DNA from: Bradyrhizobium nitroreducens
GTDB lineage: Bacteria > Pseudomonadota > Alphaproteobacteria > Rhizobiales > Xanthobacteraceae
DNA length: 64,000 nucleotides
Assembly: GCF_002776695.1 (NCBI RefSeq)
Contig: NZ_LFJC01000003.1
Location: forward strand, 4,636,896-4,700,895
Direction: 5' to 3'
Made by a program: the position numbers and the translations under genes. Position 1 is the stretch's first letter, and the number at the start of each line of letters is the position of its first letter. The notes under the pieces were generated by a model. The model worked only from the letters and a program-made list of their open reading frames with translations, was not told where the DNA came from and did no database searches. Below are positions 33,558 through 41,370 of this stretch, piece by piece.

Positions 33558-34169
33558 ATGTCCTGGTCCTTCATGCTTACCTCGCTCATCGTCGTCGCCT
33601 CGCCCGGCACCGGCGTGCTGTACACGCTGGCCGCGGCGCTGACGCGCGGCTCGCGCGCAAGCGTCGCCGCCGCCTTCGGCTGCACGCTCGGGATCGTGCC
33701 GCACATGGTTGCGGCGATGCTGGGGCTCGCCGCCGTGCTGCACACCAGCGCGCTCGCCTTCGCCGCGCTGAAATGGGGCGGCGTCGCCTATCTGCTCTAC
33801 ATGTCCTGGCAGGCGCTGCGCGAGAGCGGGGCGCTTTCGGTCGAGGGCAACATAAGCGAGCGTTCGAGCGGCCGCGTCATCGTCACCGGCTTTCTGATCA
33901 ACATCCTCAATCCAAAGCTGTCGATCTTCTTCCTCGCCTTCCTGCCGCAGTTCATCGCCGCGGACGAGCACCATGTGCTGGCGCGCATGCTGGAATTGAG
34001 CGGCGCCTTCATGGCGATGACCTTTGCGGTGTTCGTCGTCTACGGCCTCTGCGCCGCCTCGGTGCGCGAGCGCGTCATCTCCCGCCCGCGCGTCATGGCC
34101 TGGCTGCGCCGCAGTTTTGCGGCGGGCTTCGCCGCGCTCGGCGCCAAGCTGGCGTTTGCGGAGCGGTAA
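33558..34169 (+). CDS. LysE/RhtB-family exporter (second copy)
   Basis: A 203-residue LysE-type exporter. It opens FMLTSLIVVASPGTGVLYTL, the family entry motif, and has GFLINILNPKLSIFFLAFLPQF in the centre. It is only moderately similar to the other LysE gene in this window, so the two are not a recent duplication. The substrate is unknown. It is preceded by a dispersed repeat and stands alone on its strand. Confidence 0.9.
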   Translation: MSWSFMLTSLIVVASPGTGVLYTLAAALTRGSRASVAAAFGCTLGIVPHMVAAMLGLAAVLHTSALAFAALKWGGVAYLLYMSWQALRESGALSVEGNISERSSGRVIVTGFLINILNPKLSIFFLAFLPQFIAADEHHVLARMLELSGAFMAMTFAVFVVYGLCAASVRERVISRPRVMAWLRRSFAAGFAALGAKLAFAER

Positions 34170-34183
34170 CTTCTCCACCCAAT

Positions 34184-34207
34184 AAAAAAGCGGGCTTCGC
34201 GCCCGCC
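34184..34207 (-). terminator. Intrinsic terminator, minus strand
   Basis: Read on the minus strand, GCGGGC-GCGAA-GCCCGC is followed by TTTTTT. It is 60 bases after the stop of the lysine/alanine micro-gene and on its strand, and it has no T-run in the plus direction, so it serves that small gene and not the LysE gene. Confidence 0.85.
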
Positions 34208-34266
34208 ACATCTCGACCCGACGCCCGGGCGGAGCGAGGCTCCACCCGGGCAAAGAACAAGCCTCG

Positions 34267-34335
34267 TTACTTCTTCTTCGCCTTCTTGGCCTTCTTCGCC
34301 TTCTTCTTCGCCGCCTTCTTCGCTTTCTTAGCCAT
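34267..34335 (-). CDS. 22-residue lysine/alanine-only peptide gene
   Basis: A 23-codon frame encodes Met followed only by lysine (14) and alanine (7), in an A-K-K pattern that resembles histone H1 or AlgP tails. Three facts support translation: AGAGGA lies six bases before the ATG, an intrinsic terminator on the same strand lies 60 bases after the stop, and the lysine codons are almost all AAG while alanine uses GCG or GCC, as in the host. Such a peptide would be strongly positive and might bind DNA, RNA or polyphosphate. It is too short for most gene finders. A function cannot be stated. Confidence 0.65.
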   Translation of the reverse strand: MAKKAKKAAKKKAKKAKKAKKK

Positions 34336-34739
34336 AGGATCCTCTTAAGGGTTAATGGTGGAACGCGACACGAGGGATGCTCGGCGGAGGGCCAGCCTCG
34401 CAACATCCTCGATGATGAACTCAGCAGATTCGCAGGCGACTGCCCCGCGCAGTCACATCGCTGTCATCATGTTATCCACAGCTCAGATGCGTTTTCGGGT
34501 GATTTTGGTGCGCGAATCCGCATCGCCGCGCCGGCGATGCCCTGCCAGTGACAGACTTAACGATCCGCCAACGACCCCGCGCCGTTCATGAATCCAAAAC
34601 CAAAGGCGGAACTTTCGAGGCTCGCAGTGAGACTCCATTAAGCGCGTCGCGCGCATGATCGCCCGCAAGAACACGGGGGCGGTATGTACGGACGTTTGCC
34701 AAACGAAGAGGGCGGGACCATGCGCGTCCCGCAGTCGCC
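34336..34739. other. Intergenic region upstream of the micro-gene and the GGDEF gene
   Basis: This stretch must hold the minus-strand promoter of the micro-gene and the plus-strand promoter of the GGDEF gene. It contains one perfect DnaA-box sequence (34472-34480) and, just before the GGDEF gene, an eight-codon upstream frame with a strong ribosome site. No other gene or repeat is visible. Confidence 0.5.
34472..34480 (+). promoter_or_regulatory. Single consensus DnaA box
   Basis: TTATCCACA matches the DnaA consensus exactly. Only one is seen and there is no AT-rich unwinding element or cluster, so this is not an origin. It might regulate a flanking gene, or be chance. Confidence 0.35.
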
Positions 34740-34746
34740 ATGCTGA
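34720..34746 (+). promoter_or_regulatory. Eight-codon upstream reading frame overlapping the GGDEF start
   Basis: GAGGGCGGGACC precedes an ATG that opens the frame MRVPQSPC and stops with a TGA that overlaps the GGDEF start as ATGCTGA. The GGDEF ATG has no ribosome site of its own nearby. This suggests translation starts on the short frame and re-starts at the GGDEF ATG. Confidence 0.45.
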
Positions 34747-35957
34747 GCGTGCCGACACTCTGGACCGTCATCGTCATCAACTTCCTGGCGCTGGGCCTGG
34801 TGTGGGCCTATGTGGCGCACGCCTATCCCAAGTTCGAGGCGGCGCGGTACTGGACGGCGGCGGCGGTGCTGGCCGCGGCAGGCGCGGCGATCTCGATGCT
34901 GCGCGACGTGATGGACCCGCGCTTTCCCCTGATCGGCGGCGGCGGCCTGATGATCTTTTCGTCCTGGCTCGCCTGCATGGGCGTGGCGCGGTTCTATCAC
35001 CGGCCGGTGTCCTGGCCGGCGGCGATCGCCAATTCGGTGCTTTGCAGCGCCGGCCTTGCCTACTTCCTGGCCGTCTCCGACAACATTGCGATGCGGGTCG
35101 TGATCTACTCGCTGGCTCAGTCGACGCCGATCGTGCTGACGCTGCCGCTGCTGCTCGGCCAGCAGAACGGGCGGGAGAACCCCGGCGCACGGCTCGCTGC
35201 GATCGTGGGATTTATGCTCCTGTCCATTCACGCCGTCCGCTCCGGCGCGGCGCTGCTCGGTTATGGCGGCGCCATCACGGCGATCAATTTCAACGGCTTG
35301 CAGTCGCTGATGATCCTGCTCCTGGTGTTCCTGGCCATGGGCTGGAATTTCGCCTGCCTGCTGATGGCGATCGAGCGGCTGCGCAACGAGGTTGCCGACC
35401 TCGCGCTGCTCGACGATCTCACCGGCGTCGCCAACCGGCGCCACCTGCTGCAGCGCCTCACCGAGGAATGCGCGCGCTCCGAGCGCAGCGGCACGCCGTT
35501 CTCGCTGCTGGTGATCGATCTCGACGGCTTCAAGATGATCAACGACACCCACGGCCATGCCGCGGGCGACGCCTGCCTGCAGCACTTCACCCTGATGGCG
35601 CAGACGCGGCTGCGGCCCGGCGACATGCTCGCCCGCACCGGCGGCGACGAGTTCTGCGTCGTGCTGCCGTCCTCGTCCTTGCGCGAGGCCGCCGCGATCG
35701 CCCGCCGCGTGCTCGACGTCTGCCGCCAGGATGCCGAGGCCTGCACCGGCAGCGACATCCCGATCGCGATCTCGATCGGCGTCGCGCAGTGGGATCGCGG
35801 CATCGGCGCGTTCCCGGACCGCCTGATGGCCAATGCCGACCACGCCCTCTATGCCGCCAAGAAGAACGGCAAGAACGACTTTGCCGTCTACGATCCGGTG
35901 CCGCCGCTGTCGCCCGAGCCGATCGGCAGCGGCGAGACCGCGCGCACATTTGCGTAG
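34740..35957 (+). CDS. Membrane-bound diguanylate cyclase (GGDEF)
   Basis: A 405-residue enzyme making cyclic di-GMP. The N-terminal 200 residues contain about six membrane helices forming a sensor-like module. A short linker leads to the GGDEF domain, which starts at LLDDLTGVANRRHLLQRL. The active-site motif GGDEF is intact at residues 301-305, and an inhibitory I-site RPGD occurs five residues before it (292-295), so product feedback is expected. There is no EAL domain. An overlapping upstream frame may set its translation level. Confidence 0.92.
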   Translation: MLSVPTLWTVIVINFLALGLVWAYVAHAYPKFEAARYWTAAAVLAAAGAAISMLRDVMDPRFPLIGGGGLMIFSSWLACMGVARFYHRPVSWPAAIANSVLCSAGLAYFLAVSDNIAMRVVIYSLAQSTPIVLTLPLLLGQQNGRENPGARLAAIVGFMLLSIHAVRSGAALLGYGGAITAINFNGLQSLMILLLVFLAMGWNFACLLMAIERLRNEVADLALLDDLTGVANRRHLLQRLTEECARSERSGTPFSLLVIDLDGFKMINDTHGHAAGDACLQHFTLMAQTRLRPGDMLARTGGDEFCVVLPSSSLREAAAIARRVLDVCRQDAEACTGSDIPIAISIGVAQWDRGIGAFPDRLMANADHALYAAKKNGKNDFAVYDPVPPLSPEPIGSGETARTFA

Positions 35958-35993
35958 GCCCGTGCTACATCAGGGTCCGTGACTGGACCCCGC

Positions 35994-36620
35994 ATGATGA
36001 TTGCCCGCCTGCTCGCAGCCGCCCTGGCCGCGCTCTTTCTGATCGCCCCTGCCATCGCTGAGGATGCCGAGCTGGCAAAACTCGCGCGCGCCTCCGGCAC
36101 GCCCGAGATTCCCGGCCTGAAGATCGTCTGGCTGGCGCCATGGGGTGACGTCGCCAATGCAAGGCCCTGGCGCAACGTCATCGTGCACCAGACCGAAGGG
36201 CCGGCGGGCTCGGCGCGCGGCGGCGCGCAGGCGCAGGCCAAGACCCCGACGCGGCGCGGCGTCACGGTCTGGGTCGAGACCGACGGCACGGTCTATTGGG
36301 CGGTCGCCGAAAACCTGGTGCCGACCCATGGCGACGGCGCCAACCGCAACGACAACAAGTACATCGACAACAGCACGACCTATCGGCAGGTGGTGCGCGA
36401 CAATTCGATCGGTGTCGAGTTCGCCGGCAATTACCCTGATGTGACGACGGGCCCGACCGCAGCGCAGGTTGCCGCATGGCAGACCCTCGTCAAGGTGCTG
36501 CGCGCCCGCTACGGCATCCCGCTCGATCACGTCTATGCGCACAACTGGATCGACTACAAGGACGCGCGCTATTGCGAAGGCTGCTGGCTCGCGACGCTGG
36601 CGAAGGTGTGGGGGGAGTGA
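35994..36620 (+). CDS. Exported N-acetylmuramoyl-L-alanine amidase (Amidase_2 type)
   Basis: A 208-residue periplasmic zinc amidase that removes stem peptides from peptidoglycan. It has a signal peptide (MMIARLLAAALAALFLIAPAIA, cut before EDAELA). The zinc ligands are expected at the histidine in NVIVHQTEG and in DHVYAHNWIDYKDARYCEG, with SIGVEFAGNYPD between. The start is one of two adjacent ATG codons; a GTG a few codons earlier is less likely. It begins shortly after the GGDEF gene and may share its transcript. Confidence 0.87.
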   Translation: MMIARLLAAALAALFLIAPAIAEDAELAKLARASGTPEIPGLKIVWLAPWGDVANARPWRNVIVHQTEGPAGSARGGAQAQAKTPTRRGVTVWVETDGTVYWAVAENLVPTHGDGANRNDNKYIDNSTTYRQVVRDNSIGVEFAGNYPDVTTGPTAAQVAAWQTLVKVLRARYGIPLDHVYAHNWIDYKDARYCEGCWLATLAKVWGE

Positions 36621-36689
36621 CGGCGTTCGGGCAACCGGCGGCCGAAGCCGCCGGCGCCGGACGGCCGACGTGAGCGCGCCATCCTCCGT

Positions 36690-37082
36690 TCAGGAGAATG
36701 CCTTGGGAAGGTCGGCCGAAGGCTTCGTGACGATCTGATGCGCATCGCGCCAGATCACTTCACGCTGGTGCGACGTGGTGATCGCGCGCACCGGCAGGCC
36801 GCCTTCCTCGAGCAGCCAGGCGCAATAGCGCGCGCGGCTGACCGCCTCACGGGCCTGAGGATCGAACCAGCAAATGCCCCAGATCGTCTCGCGCCGCTTG
36901 AAGTGCCGCGCGATCCGGCCAGGGATCGGCAGATGTCGCCCGAACCAGGCGAACTGGTCCGATAGCTCGTGCCGAATCCAGTCGGGACAGTTGGTTCGAT
37001 CGAGATACCAGGACGCACGAAAGAAGCCGCTCTCCACGCGGCTGTGCGGGTGGATGAGCGGTGTAACGAACCGCAAATACAT
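36690..37082 (-). CDS. Conserved hypothetical protein
   Basis: A 130-residue soluble protein rich in Trp, Arg and His: LIHPHSRVESGFFRASWYLD, then CPDWIRHELSDQFAWFGRHLP, and ICWFDPQAREAVSRARYCAWLLEEGGLPVR. This kind of short Trp-rich protein is found in rhizobia and some phages, but I cannot name a family. It lies between the amidase (convergent) and a gene-free 258 bases. Confidence 0.65.
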   Translation of the reverse strand: MYLRFVTPLIHPHSRVESGFFRASWYLDRTNCPDWIRHELSDQFAWFGRHLPIPGRIARHFKRRETIWGICWFDPQAREAVSRARYCAWLLEEGGLPVRAITTSHQREVIWRDAHQIVTKPSADLPKAFS

Positions 37083-37340
37083 GACGACACGGCGCGACGC
37101 TGTTGCGTCACGCCCCTCGTGAATTGAATGAACGGAAGAACAGCCGCGAAGCGGCGTTCAGCTCATGGCCGGCTGCCGGCGACCCGGGGAGGGCGGCGGT
37201 CGGAACGTGTCGATCTCAACTTCATGCCGCCTCCCTTGATGAGCGTGAACAAGGCGGCGCACTATTGCGCCGGGGCGCAGCACATACACCAGCCGGACCG
37301 CCGCGACAAGCGGGATGACGGGGGCACGCCGAGCGCAATC

Positions 37341-37682
37341 TCACACCGGCTGCGACATCCAGCCGAACAGTCGCCGCATCAGACCCGGCCGCCCCGGCAC
37401 TTCCGGGGGGCCGTCCGCCGCCAGCACGCGTTTGAAGAAGTAATCCAGGAACACCATGTCGTTCGGCTCGGTGACGGTGAATTGCTCCTCGCCGAAGAAC
37501 ACGCTGTAACTGAAGAAGAACGGGCCCATGATCGGGATCGTCGCGGTCGAGGCGTAGTCCTTGGAGATCACGAACTCCGACGGCTCGAGCCCGTGCTCGC
37601 GCATCGCCCGCTCGACCAGCGGCAGCTTGCGCATGAACTGGGCGGAGAAGCCGCCGACGGTGGATTGCAGGATAATCGACAC
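37341..37682 (-). CDS. Hypothetical protein, possible membrane-associated
   Basis: A 113-residue protein starting with GTG (MSIILQSTVGGFSAQFMRKL). A segment TIPIMGPFFFSYSVFFGEEQF is moderately hydrophobic, and the C-terminus is PGLMRRLFGWMSQPV. I do not recognise it. It lies downstream of the rpoH terminator on the same strand and so needs its own promoter. Confidence 0.55.
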   Translation of the reverse strand: MSIILQSTVGGFSAQFMRKLPLVERAMREHGLEPSEFVISKDYASTATIPIMGPFFFSYSVFFGEEQFTVTEPNDMVFLDYFFKRVLAADGPPEVPGRPGLMRRLFGWMSQPV

Positions 37683-37795
37683 GGCAAGTGTCCGTTTGCT
37701 TGATGCTGGCCGCTCTCAATTTGGGTCGGTTGACCGGCGGGGCGGGTTCAAGATGCCTGGCATTGGCGTCCGCGAACATGCTGGACATCACACGC

Positions 37796-37824
37796 AAAAA
37801 AGCCGGCGTTGCCGCCGGCTTTTT
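37796..37824 (-). terminator. Intrinsic terminator downstream of rpoH (bidirectional)
   Basis: AAAAAGCCGGC-GTTGCC-GCCGGCTTTTT has an 11-bp stem with A/T ends, giving a T-run in both directions. It is 44 bases after the rpoH stop on the minus strand and is the clear end of that transcript. Confidence 0.9.
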
Positions 37825-37867
37825 CTCTCTTTCGATCCGCCAATCTCTCTTTGCGACGAAGCCCCGC

Positions 37868-38767
37868 TTAATGCGCGGCTTCCAGCGCGGCCTGCTCGGC
37901 CCTTGCGATCGTGCCCTTGACCGCGGACTGCACCTTCTCGAAGGCGCGGACCTCGATCTGGCGGACGCGCTCGCGCGACACGCCGAACTCGGCGGCAAGG
38001 TCTTCCAGCGTCATCGGCTCATCGGCGAGGCGGCGCGCCTCGAAGATGCGGCGTTCGCGCGGGTTGAGCACGCCCATGGCGCCGTTCAGGGCGTCACGGC
38101 GGTGATCATACTCCTCGTGCTCCGCCATCATGGCTTCCTGGTTGGGCGTGTTATCGACCAGCCAGTCCTGCCATTCGCCGGCTTCGCCGTCGTCGCGGAT
38201 CGGCGCGTTGAGCGACGCGTCGCCGCCGAGGCGGCGGTTCATGTCGATCACGTCCTGGTCCGTGACGCCGAGGCGCTTGGCAATGATCTTCACCTGGTCG
38301 GGGCGGAGATCGCCTTCGTCCAGCGCGTTGATCTTGCTCTTCGCCTTGCGCAGGTTGAAGAACAGCTTCTTCTGGTTCGCGGTGGTGCCCATCTTCACGA
38401 GCGACCAGGAACGCAGGATGTACTCTTGAATCGACGCCTTGATCCACCACATGGCGTAGGTGGCGAGACGGAATCCCTTCTCGGGTTCGAAACGCTTCAC
38501 CGCCTGCATCAGGCCGACATTGCCTTCCGAGACGACCTCGGAGATCGGCAAGCCGTAGCCGCGATAGCCCATGGCGATCTTGGCGACGAGCCGGAGATGG
38601 CTGGTGACGAGTTGGTGCGCCGCGTCGCGATCGTCATGCTCGCGCCAACGCTTGGCGAGCATGTATTCCTGCTGGGGTTCCAGCATCGGGAATTTGCGGA
38701 TCTCGGCGAGGTAGCGAGATAGGCCGGATTCTCCATTGAGGACCGGCAAAGCAGCGGTACGGGCCAT
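37868..38767 (-). CDS. rpoH: Heat-shock sigma factor RpoH (sigma-32)
   Basis: A 299-residue alternative sigma factor that directs RNA polymerase to heat-shock genes. Region 2 is seen in NVGLMQAVKRFEPEKGFRLATYAMWWIKASIQEYILRSW, the RpoH box QKKLFFNLR (chaperone/FtsH control) follows, and region 4 has SRERVRQIEVRAFEKVQ. Length and motifs are standard for alphaproteobacterial RpoH. rluD lies upstream on the same strand, as in many relatives. An AATATA sequence (TATATT on this strand) at 38881-38886 may be a promoter element. Confidence 0.96.
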   Translation of the reverse strand: MARTAALPVLNGESGLSRYLAEIRKFPMLEPQQEYMLAKRWREHDDRDAAHQLVTSHLRLVAKIAMGYRGYGLPISEVVSEGNVGLMQAVKRFEPEKGFRLATYAMWWIKASIQEYILRSWSLVKMGTTANQKKLFFNLRKAKSKINALDEGDLRPDQVKIIAKRLGVTDQDVIDMNRRLGGDASLNAPIRDDGEAGEWQDWLVDNTPNQEAMMAEHEEYDHRRDALNGAMGVLNPRERRIFEARRLADEPMTLEDLAAEFGVSRERVRQIEVRAFEKVQSAVKGTIARAEQAALEAAH

Positions 38768-38880
38768 TGTGCGCCCTCCAAAGGTTCAGGCCCCCGATAG
38801 CGGCGGGCCAGGCAGACGACCGCTGTGTCAAAGCCGGTCGGGCTGCGATGTTCCGCGTCGGTCATTTCCAACGCAGGCGC

Positions 38881-38886
38881 AATATA
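38881..38886 (-). promoter_or_regulatory. Possible rpoH promoter -10 element
   Basis: On the minus strand, CCCCCGATGGGGTATATTG lies about 115 bases before the rpoH ATG. TATATT fits a -10 box; no matching -35 box at 17 bases is clear, and the CCCC-GAT-GGGG repeat partly mimics a heat-shock -10 (CCCCAT). The assignment is tentative. Confidence 0.3.
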
Positions 38887-38984
38887 CCCCATCGGGGGTC
38901 GAAAAGGGAAGGATTGCTGACGTCACGTCCCCGTGTGGCAGCTATAACTTTTTGTAATGTAACGCTTTTCTTAAGAGCCCTGCG

Positions 38985-39992
38985 TCATAGCGCCGCTTTG
39001 AGGGCACTCTGCAGGAGAAGCAAATCCTCCGGCAAAGGCGCCTCCCAGTGGAGTAATTCTCCGCTTCTCGGGTGCTCCAATACCAGCAGATAGGCATGCA
39101 GGGCCTGCCGTCCGAGCGCGGCGAGGGCGGCCTGCGACTCGGGGCCAAGCTGGTTGGCCTTGGTCTTGAAATGCGGGCCATAGACCGCATCGCCCATCAG
39201 GGGATGGCCGATATGGGCGAGGTGGACGCGGATCTGGTGGGTGCGCCCGGTCTCGAGCTCACAGGCGAGCAGCGTTGCGATCGGCTTGCCGTCGCGCCCC
39301 GTAAAGCTCTCCAGGATCTCCCAATGCGTCACCGCCTCGCGGCCGCCCTGGCGCACCGCCATCTTCTCGCGCGCATGGGGATGGCGGTCGATCGGGGCAT
39401 CGACGGTGCCGCGATGCCGGCCGGGCACGCCCCAGGCAAAGGCCATGTAGCCGCGCCGCATCTCGCCGGTGCGGCCGTGATCGGCGAACTGCGCCGACAG
39501 CGAGGCGTGGGCCATGTCGTTCTTGGCGACCACCATCAGCCCGGTCGTGTCCTTGTCGAGCCGGTGCACGATGCCGGGCCGGCGCACGCCGCCGATGCCC
39601 GAGAGCGAGGCGCCGCAATGGGCGATCAGCGCGTTCACCAGCGTCCCCGTCTCGTGGCCGGCGGCGGGGTGGACGACCAGGCCCTTGGGCTTGTTGATGA
39701 CGATGATGTCGTCGTCCTCGAACACGATATCGAGGGCGATCTTCTCGCCCTTGGGTTCGGCGGGCGCCGCCTCCGGCACCTCGATTGTGATCGTATCGCC
39801 GGATGCGACGTGATAAGCGGGGTCGCGGACGGGGGTGGCCTTCAGGCTCACCGCGCCCGCCAGGATCAGGGTTTTGAGCCTTGATCGCGACAGGTCCGGC
39901 AGGCGCGCCGCCAGCACGCGGTCGAGCCGGGCCGAGCCCTCGTCGCCCTCGACCACGACCTCTAACCTCTGCGCTGAACCCGGGCTTTCCAT
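38985..39992 (-). CDS. rluD: Ribosomal large subunit pseudouridine synthase, RluD-type
   Basis: A 335-residue enzyme that converts uridines in helix 69 of 23S rRNA to pseudouridine. The N-terminal S4-like domain is RLDRVLAARLPDLSRSRLKTLI. The catalytic aspartate is D146 in GIVHRLDKDTTGLMVVAK. ELETGRTHQIRVHLAHIGHPLMGD is the second signature. It is upstream of rpoH on the same strand. The ATG chosen (MESPGSAQRLEVV) shares a CATG with the start codon of the divergent next gene; no in-frame start with a better ribosome site is seen. Confidence 0.93.
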   Translation of the reverse strand: MESPGSAQRLEVVVEGDEGSARLDRVLAARLPDLSRSRLKTLILAGAVSLKATPVRDPAYHVASGDTITIEVPEAAPAEPKGEKIALDIVFEDDDIIVINKPKGLVVHPAAGHETGTLVNALIAHCGASLSGIGGVRRPGIVHRLDKDTTGLMVVAKNDMAHASLSAQFADHGRTGEMRRGYMAFAWGVPGRHRGTVDAPIDRHPHAREKMAVRQGGREAVTHWEILESFTGRDGKPIATLLACELETGRTHQIRVHLAHIGHPLMGDAVYGPHFKTKANQLGPESQAALAALGRQALHAYLLVLEHPRSGELLHWEAPLPEDLLLLQSALKAAL

Positions 39993-40335
39993 GACGACGT
40001 CTGATACCGCTGTTCCCGAACCGACCCCCGAGCAGGCCGCGCTGTTCGCGCGGGTGCGGCGGATGATGCTGATCGCGGGGTTGACCACGGCGCTGGCTGT
40101 CTGCGCCGTGCTGATCGCGGTGGGCTACCGCCTTTTCAAGTCGGAGGGAAGGGTGGTCGAGGCGGTCGGAGACGTCACGGCCATCCTGCCCAAGGGCGCC
40201 AAAATCGTCTCCACCGGGATCGCCGGCGACCGCCTCGTGGTCACCCTGGACCTCGGCGGGGTCGTCGAGATCCGCACCTTCGACGCCCGCACCTTGAAGC
40301 CGACCGGAAAGCTGAAATTCGCCAATGAGCCGTAA
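39991..40335 (+). CDS. Single-span membrane protein (DUF6476-like)
   Basis: A 114-residue protein with one hydrophobic segment (MMLIAGLTTALAVCAVLIAVGYRLF) after a short acidic N-terminus, and a beta-rich tail (VVEIRTFDARTLKPTGKLKF). It resembles short rhizobial proteins of the DUF6476 type, from memory. Its ATG overlaps that of rluD on the other strand, so the two genes are transcribed divergently from inside each other's 5' ends. The function is unknown. Confidence 0.8.
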   Translation: MTTSDTAVPEPTPEQAALFARVRRMMLIAGLTTALAVCAVLIAVGYRLFKSEGRVVEAVGDVTAILPKGAKIVSTGIAGDRLVVTLDLGGVVEIRTFDARTLKPTGKLKFANEP

Positions 40336-40392
40336 AAGCCCCATCGGGGTCCTTGCGGCGGACAAATTTCGAGGTTATTGGCTAGCCCACAC

Positions 40393-40467
40393 GCTCCCTT
40401 CGTCTAGCGGTTAGGACGCGGCCCTCTCAAGGCTGAAACAGGGGTTCGATTCCCCTAGGGAGCGCCA
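40393..40467 (+). tRNA. tRNA-Glu(CUC)
   Basis: A 75-nt cloverleaf. The acceptor GCTCCCT / AGGGAGC, anticodon stem CGGCC / GGCTG with loop CTCTCAA (anticodon CTC), and T arm with GTTCGATTC are all normal. CCA is encoded. The region directly downstream is accessory, so this tRNA may have served as an integration site, but I find no repeated 3' end in the window. Confidence 0.96.
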
Positions 40468-40779
40468 GCGATTTCAGTGATTTAGCTGGCCTCATTCTTT
40501 CCCCATCTTCGCCGACCAAGTTAGAGCCGGGTACCGCTTCACGCGCTTCGCCCGCCGTTGGTTCGCGCTCCGACTTACACAGGCTTGATGGCCTGATCGC
40601 GCGATCCCAGCGCTTCGGTAAGAATTCACCGGGCACCTTGGACCTTCTGGCGATTGTTCGGTTGCCCGGGCGAATACGGGTTTCCACTGTATTTGTTCCC
40701 GGGCCTCTTCCATTTCGATATTGAGTTCCATATATCTGTCCATATTCCATACATTTTCCATATTCAAATGAGGTTCGGA
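40468..40779 (+). other. Intergenic region between tRNA-Glu and the accessory gene pair
   Basis: The 312 bases are visibly more AT-rich toward the right end. They contain four copies of TCCATA immediately before the first accessory gene (separate entry). I see no integrase fragment, no tRNA-end duplication and no other gene. The promoter of the accessory pair must lie here. Confidence 0.5.
40727..40762 (+). repeat. Four direct TCCATA repeats before the accessory gene pair
   Basis: TCCATA occurs at 40727, 40739, 40746 and 40757, in an AT-rich stretch 18 to 53 bases before the ATG of the first accessory gene. The position suggests a regulator-binding array over the promoter, possibly for autoregulation by one of the pair. 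Confidence 0.5.
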
Positions 40780-41370
40780 ATGTCAAATGTCGCAGACCCA
40801 ACCACGAAGGCTCTCACCACCATCATCGATGCGCTCACTCCTCTTTCCTCCGAAGAGCGGCACCGCACGGTGGGTGCAGCAATGATTTTCTTGGGGGAGA
40901 CCGTCGTCGCGCCTCACCGCAAGAATGCGGAAGCGGGGGAGACAGGCGACAAGCCGTCAGACGATGACGATACCGATGGCCAGTACTCGCCTTTCATTCT
41001 GAAGTGGATGAAGCAACACAGCGTTTCCGCCGAAGAGTTGGACCAAGTCTTTCATTTTGGGCCAGAGAATTCATTCGACCTGCTGCACGCGCCGGGCAAG
41101 TGGAAGAAAGAGCAGACCCTGAACACTTACATCCTGACCGGCCTCGGACATTATCTAGCAAGCAGCGGTGATCGAAGCTTTGATGACGTAACCGCGCGCG
41201 CCTTCTGTGAGAGGATCGGCTGCTATGATCAAGCTAATCATGCTGCGCACCTGAAAAGCAGAGGGCCGGAATTCACGGGAGAAAAAGGCCGAGGGTATGG
41301 TCTCACAAATCCTGGAATTAGGCGCGGAGCAGCTCTCGTTAAAGAAGTGTCAAACTCGGCGAGCACGTAG
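40780..41370 (+). CDS. Accessory protein of unknown function, first of a coupled pair
   Basis: A 196-residue protein with a helical N-terminus (KALTTIIDALTPLSSEERHRTVGAAMIFLG), an acidic linker (KPSDDDDTDGQYS) and a C-terminal domain (FILKWMKQHSVSAEELDQVFHFG and GHYLASSGDRSFDDVTARAFCERIGCYD). The N-terminal helix pair resembles segments I remember in phage-defence-island proteins. GAGG lies six bases before the ATG. The stop TAG is followed at once by the GTG of the next gene. Base composition is less GC-rich than in the flanking genes, which points to transfer. I cannot name a family. Confidence 0.75.
   Translation: MSNVADPTTKALTTIIDALTPLSSEERHRTVGAAMIFLGETVVAPHRKNAEAGETGDKPSDDDDTDGQYSPFILKWMKQHSVSAEELDQVFHFGPENSFDLLHAPGKWKKEQTLNTYILTGLGHYLASSGDRSFDDVTARAFCERIGCYDQANHAAHLKSRGPEFTGEKGRGYGLTNPGIRRGAALVKEVSNSAST

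Noticed and set aside
34472..34480. Replication origin suggested by a DnaA box
   Set aside because: Only one box is present, with no AT-rich unwinding region or dnaA/dnaN nearby.
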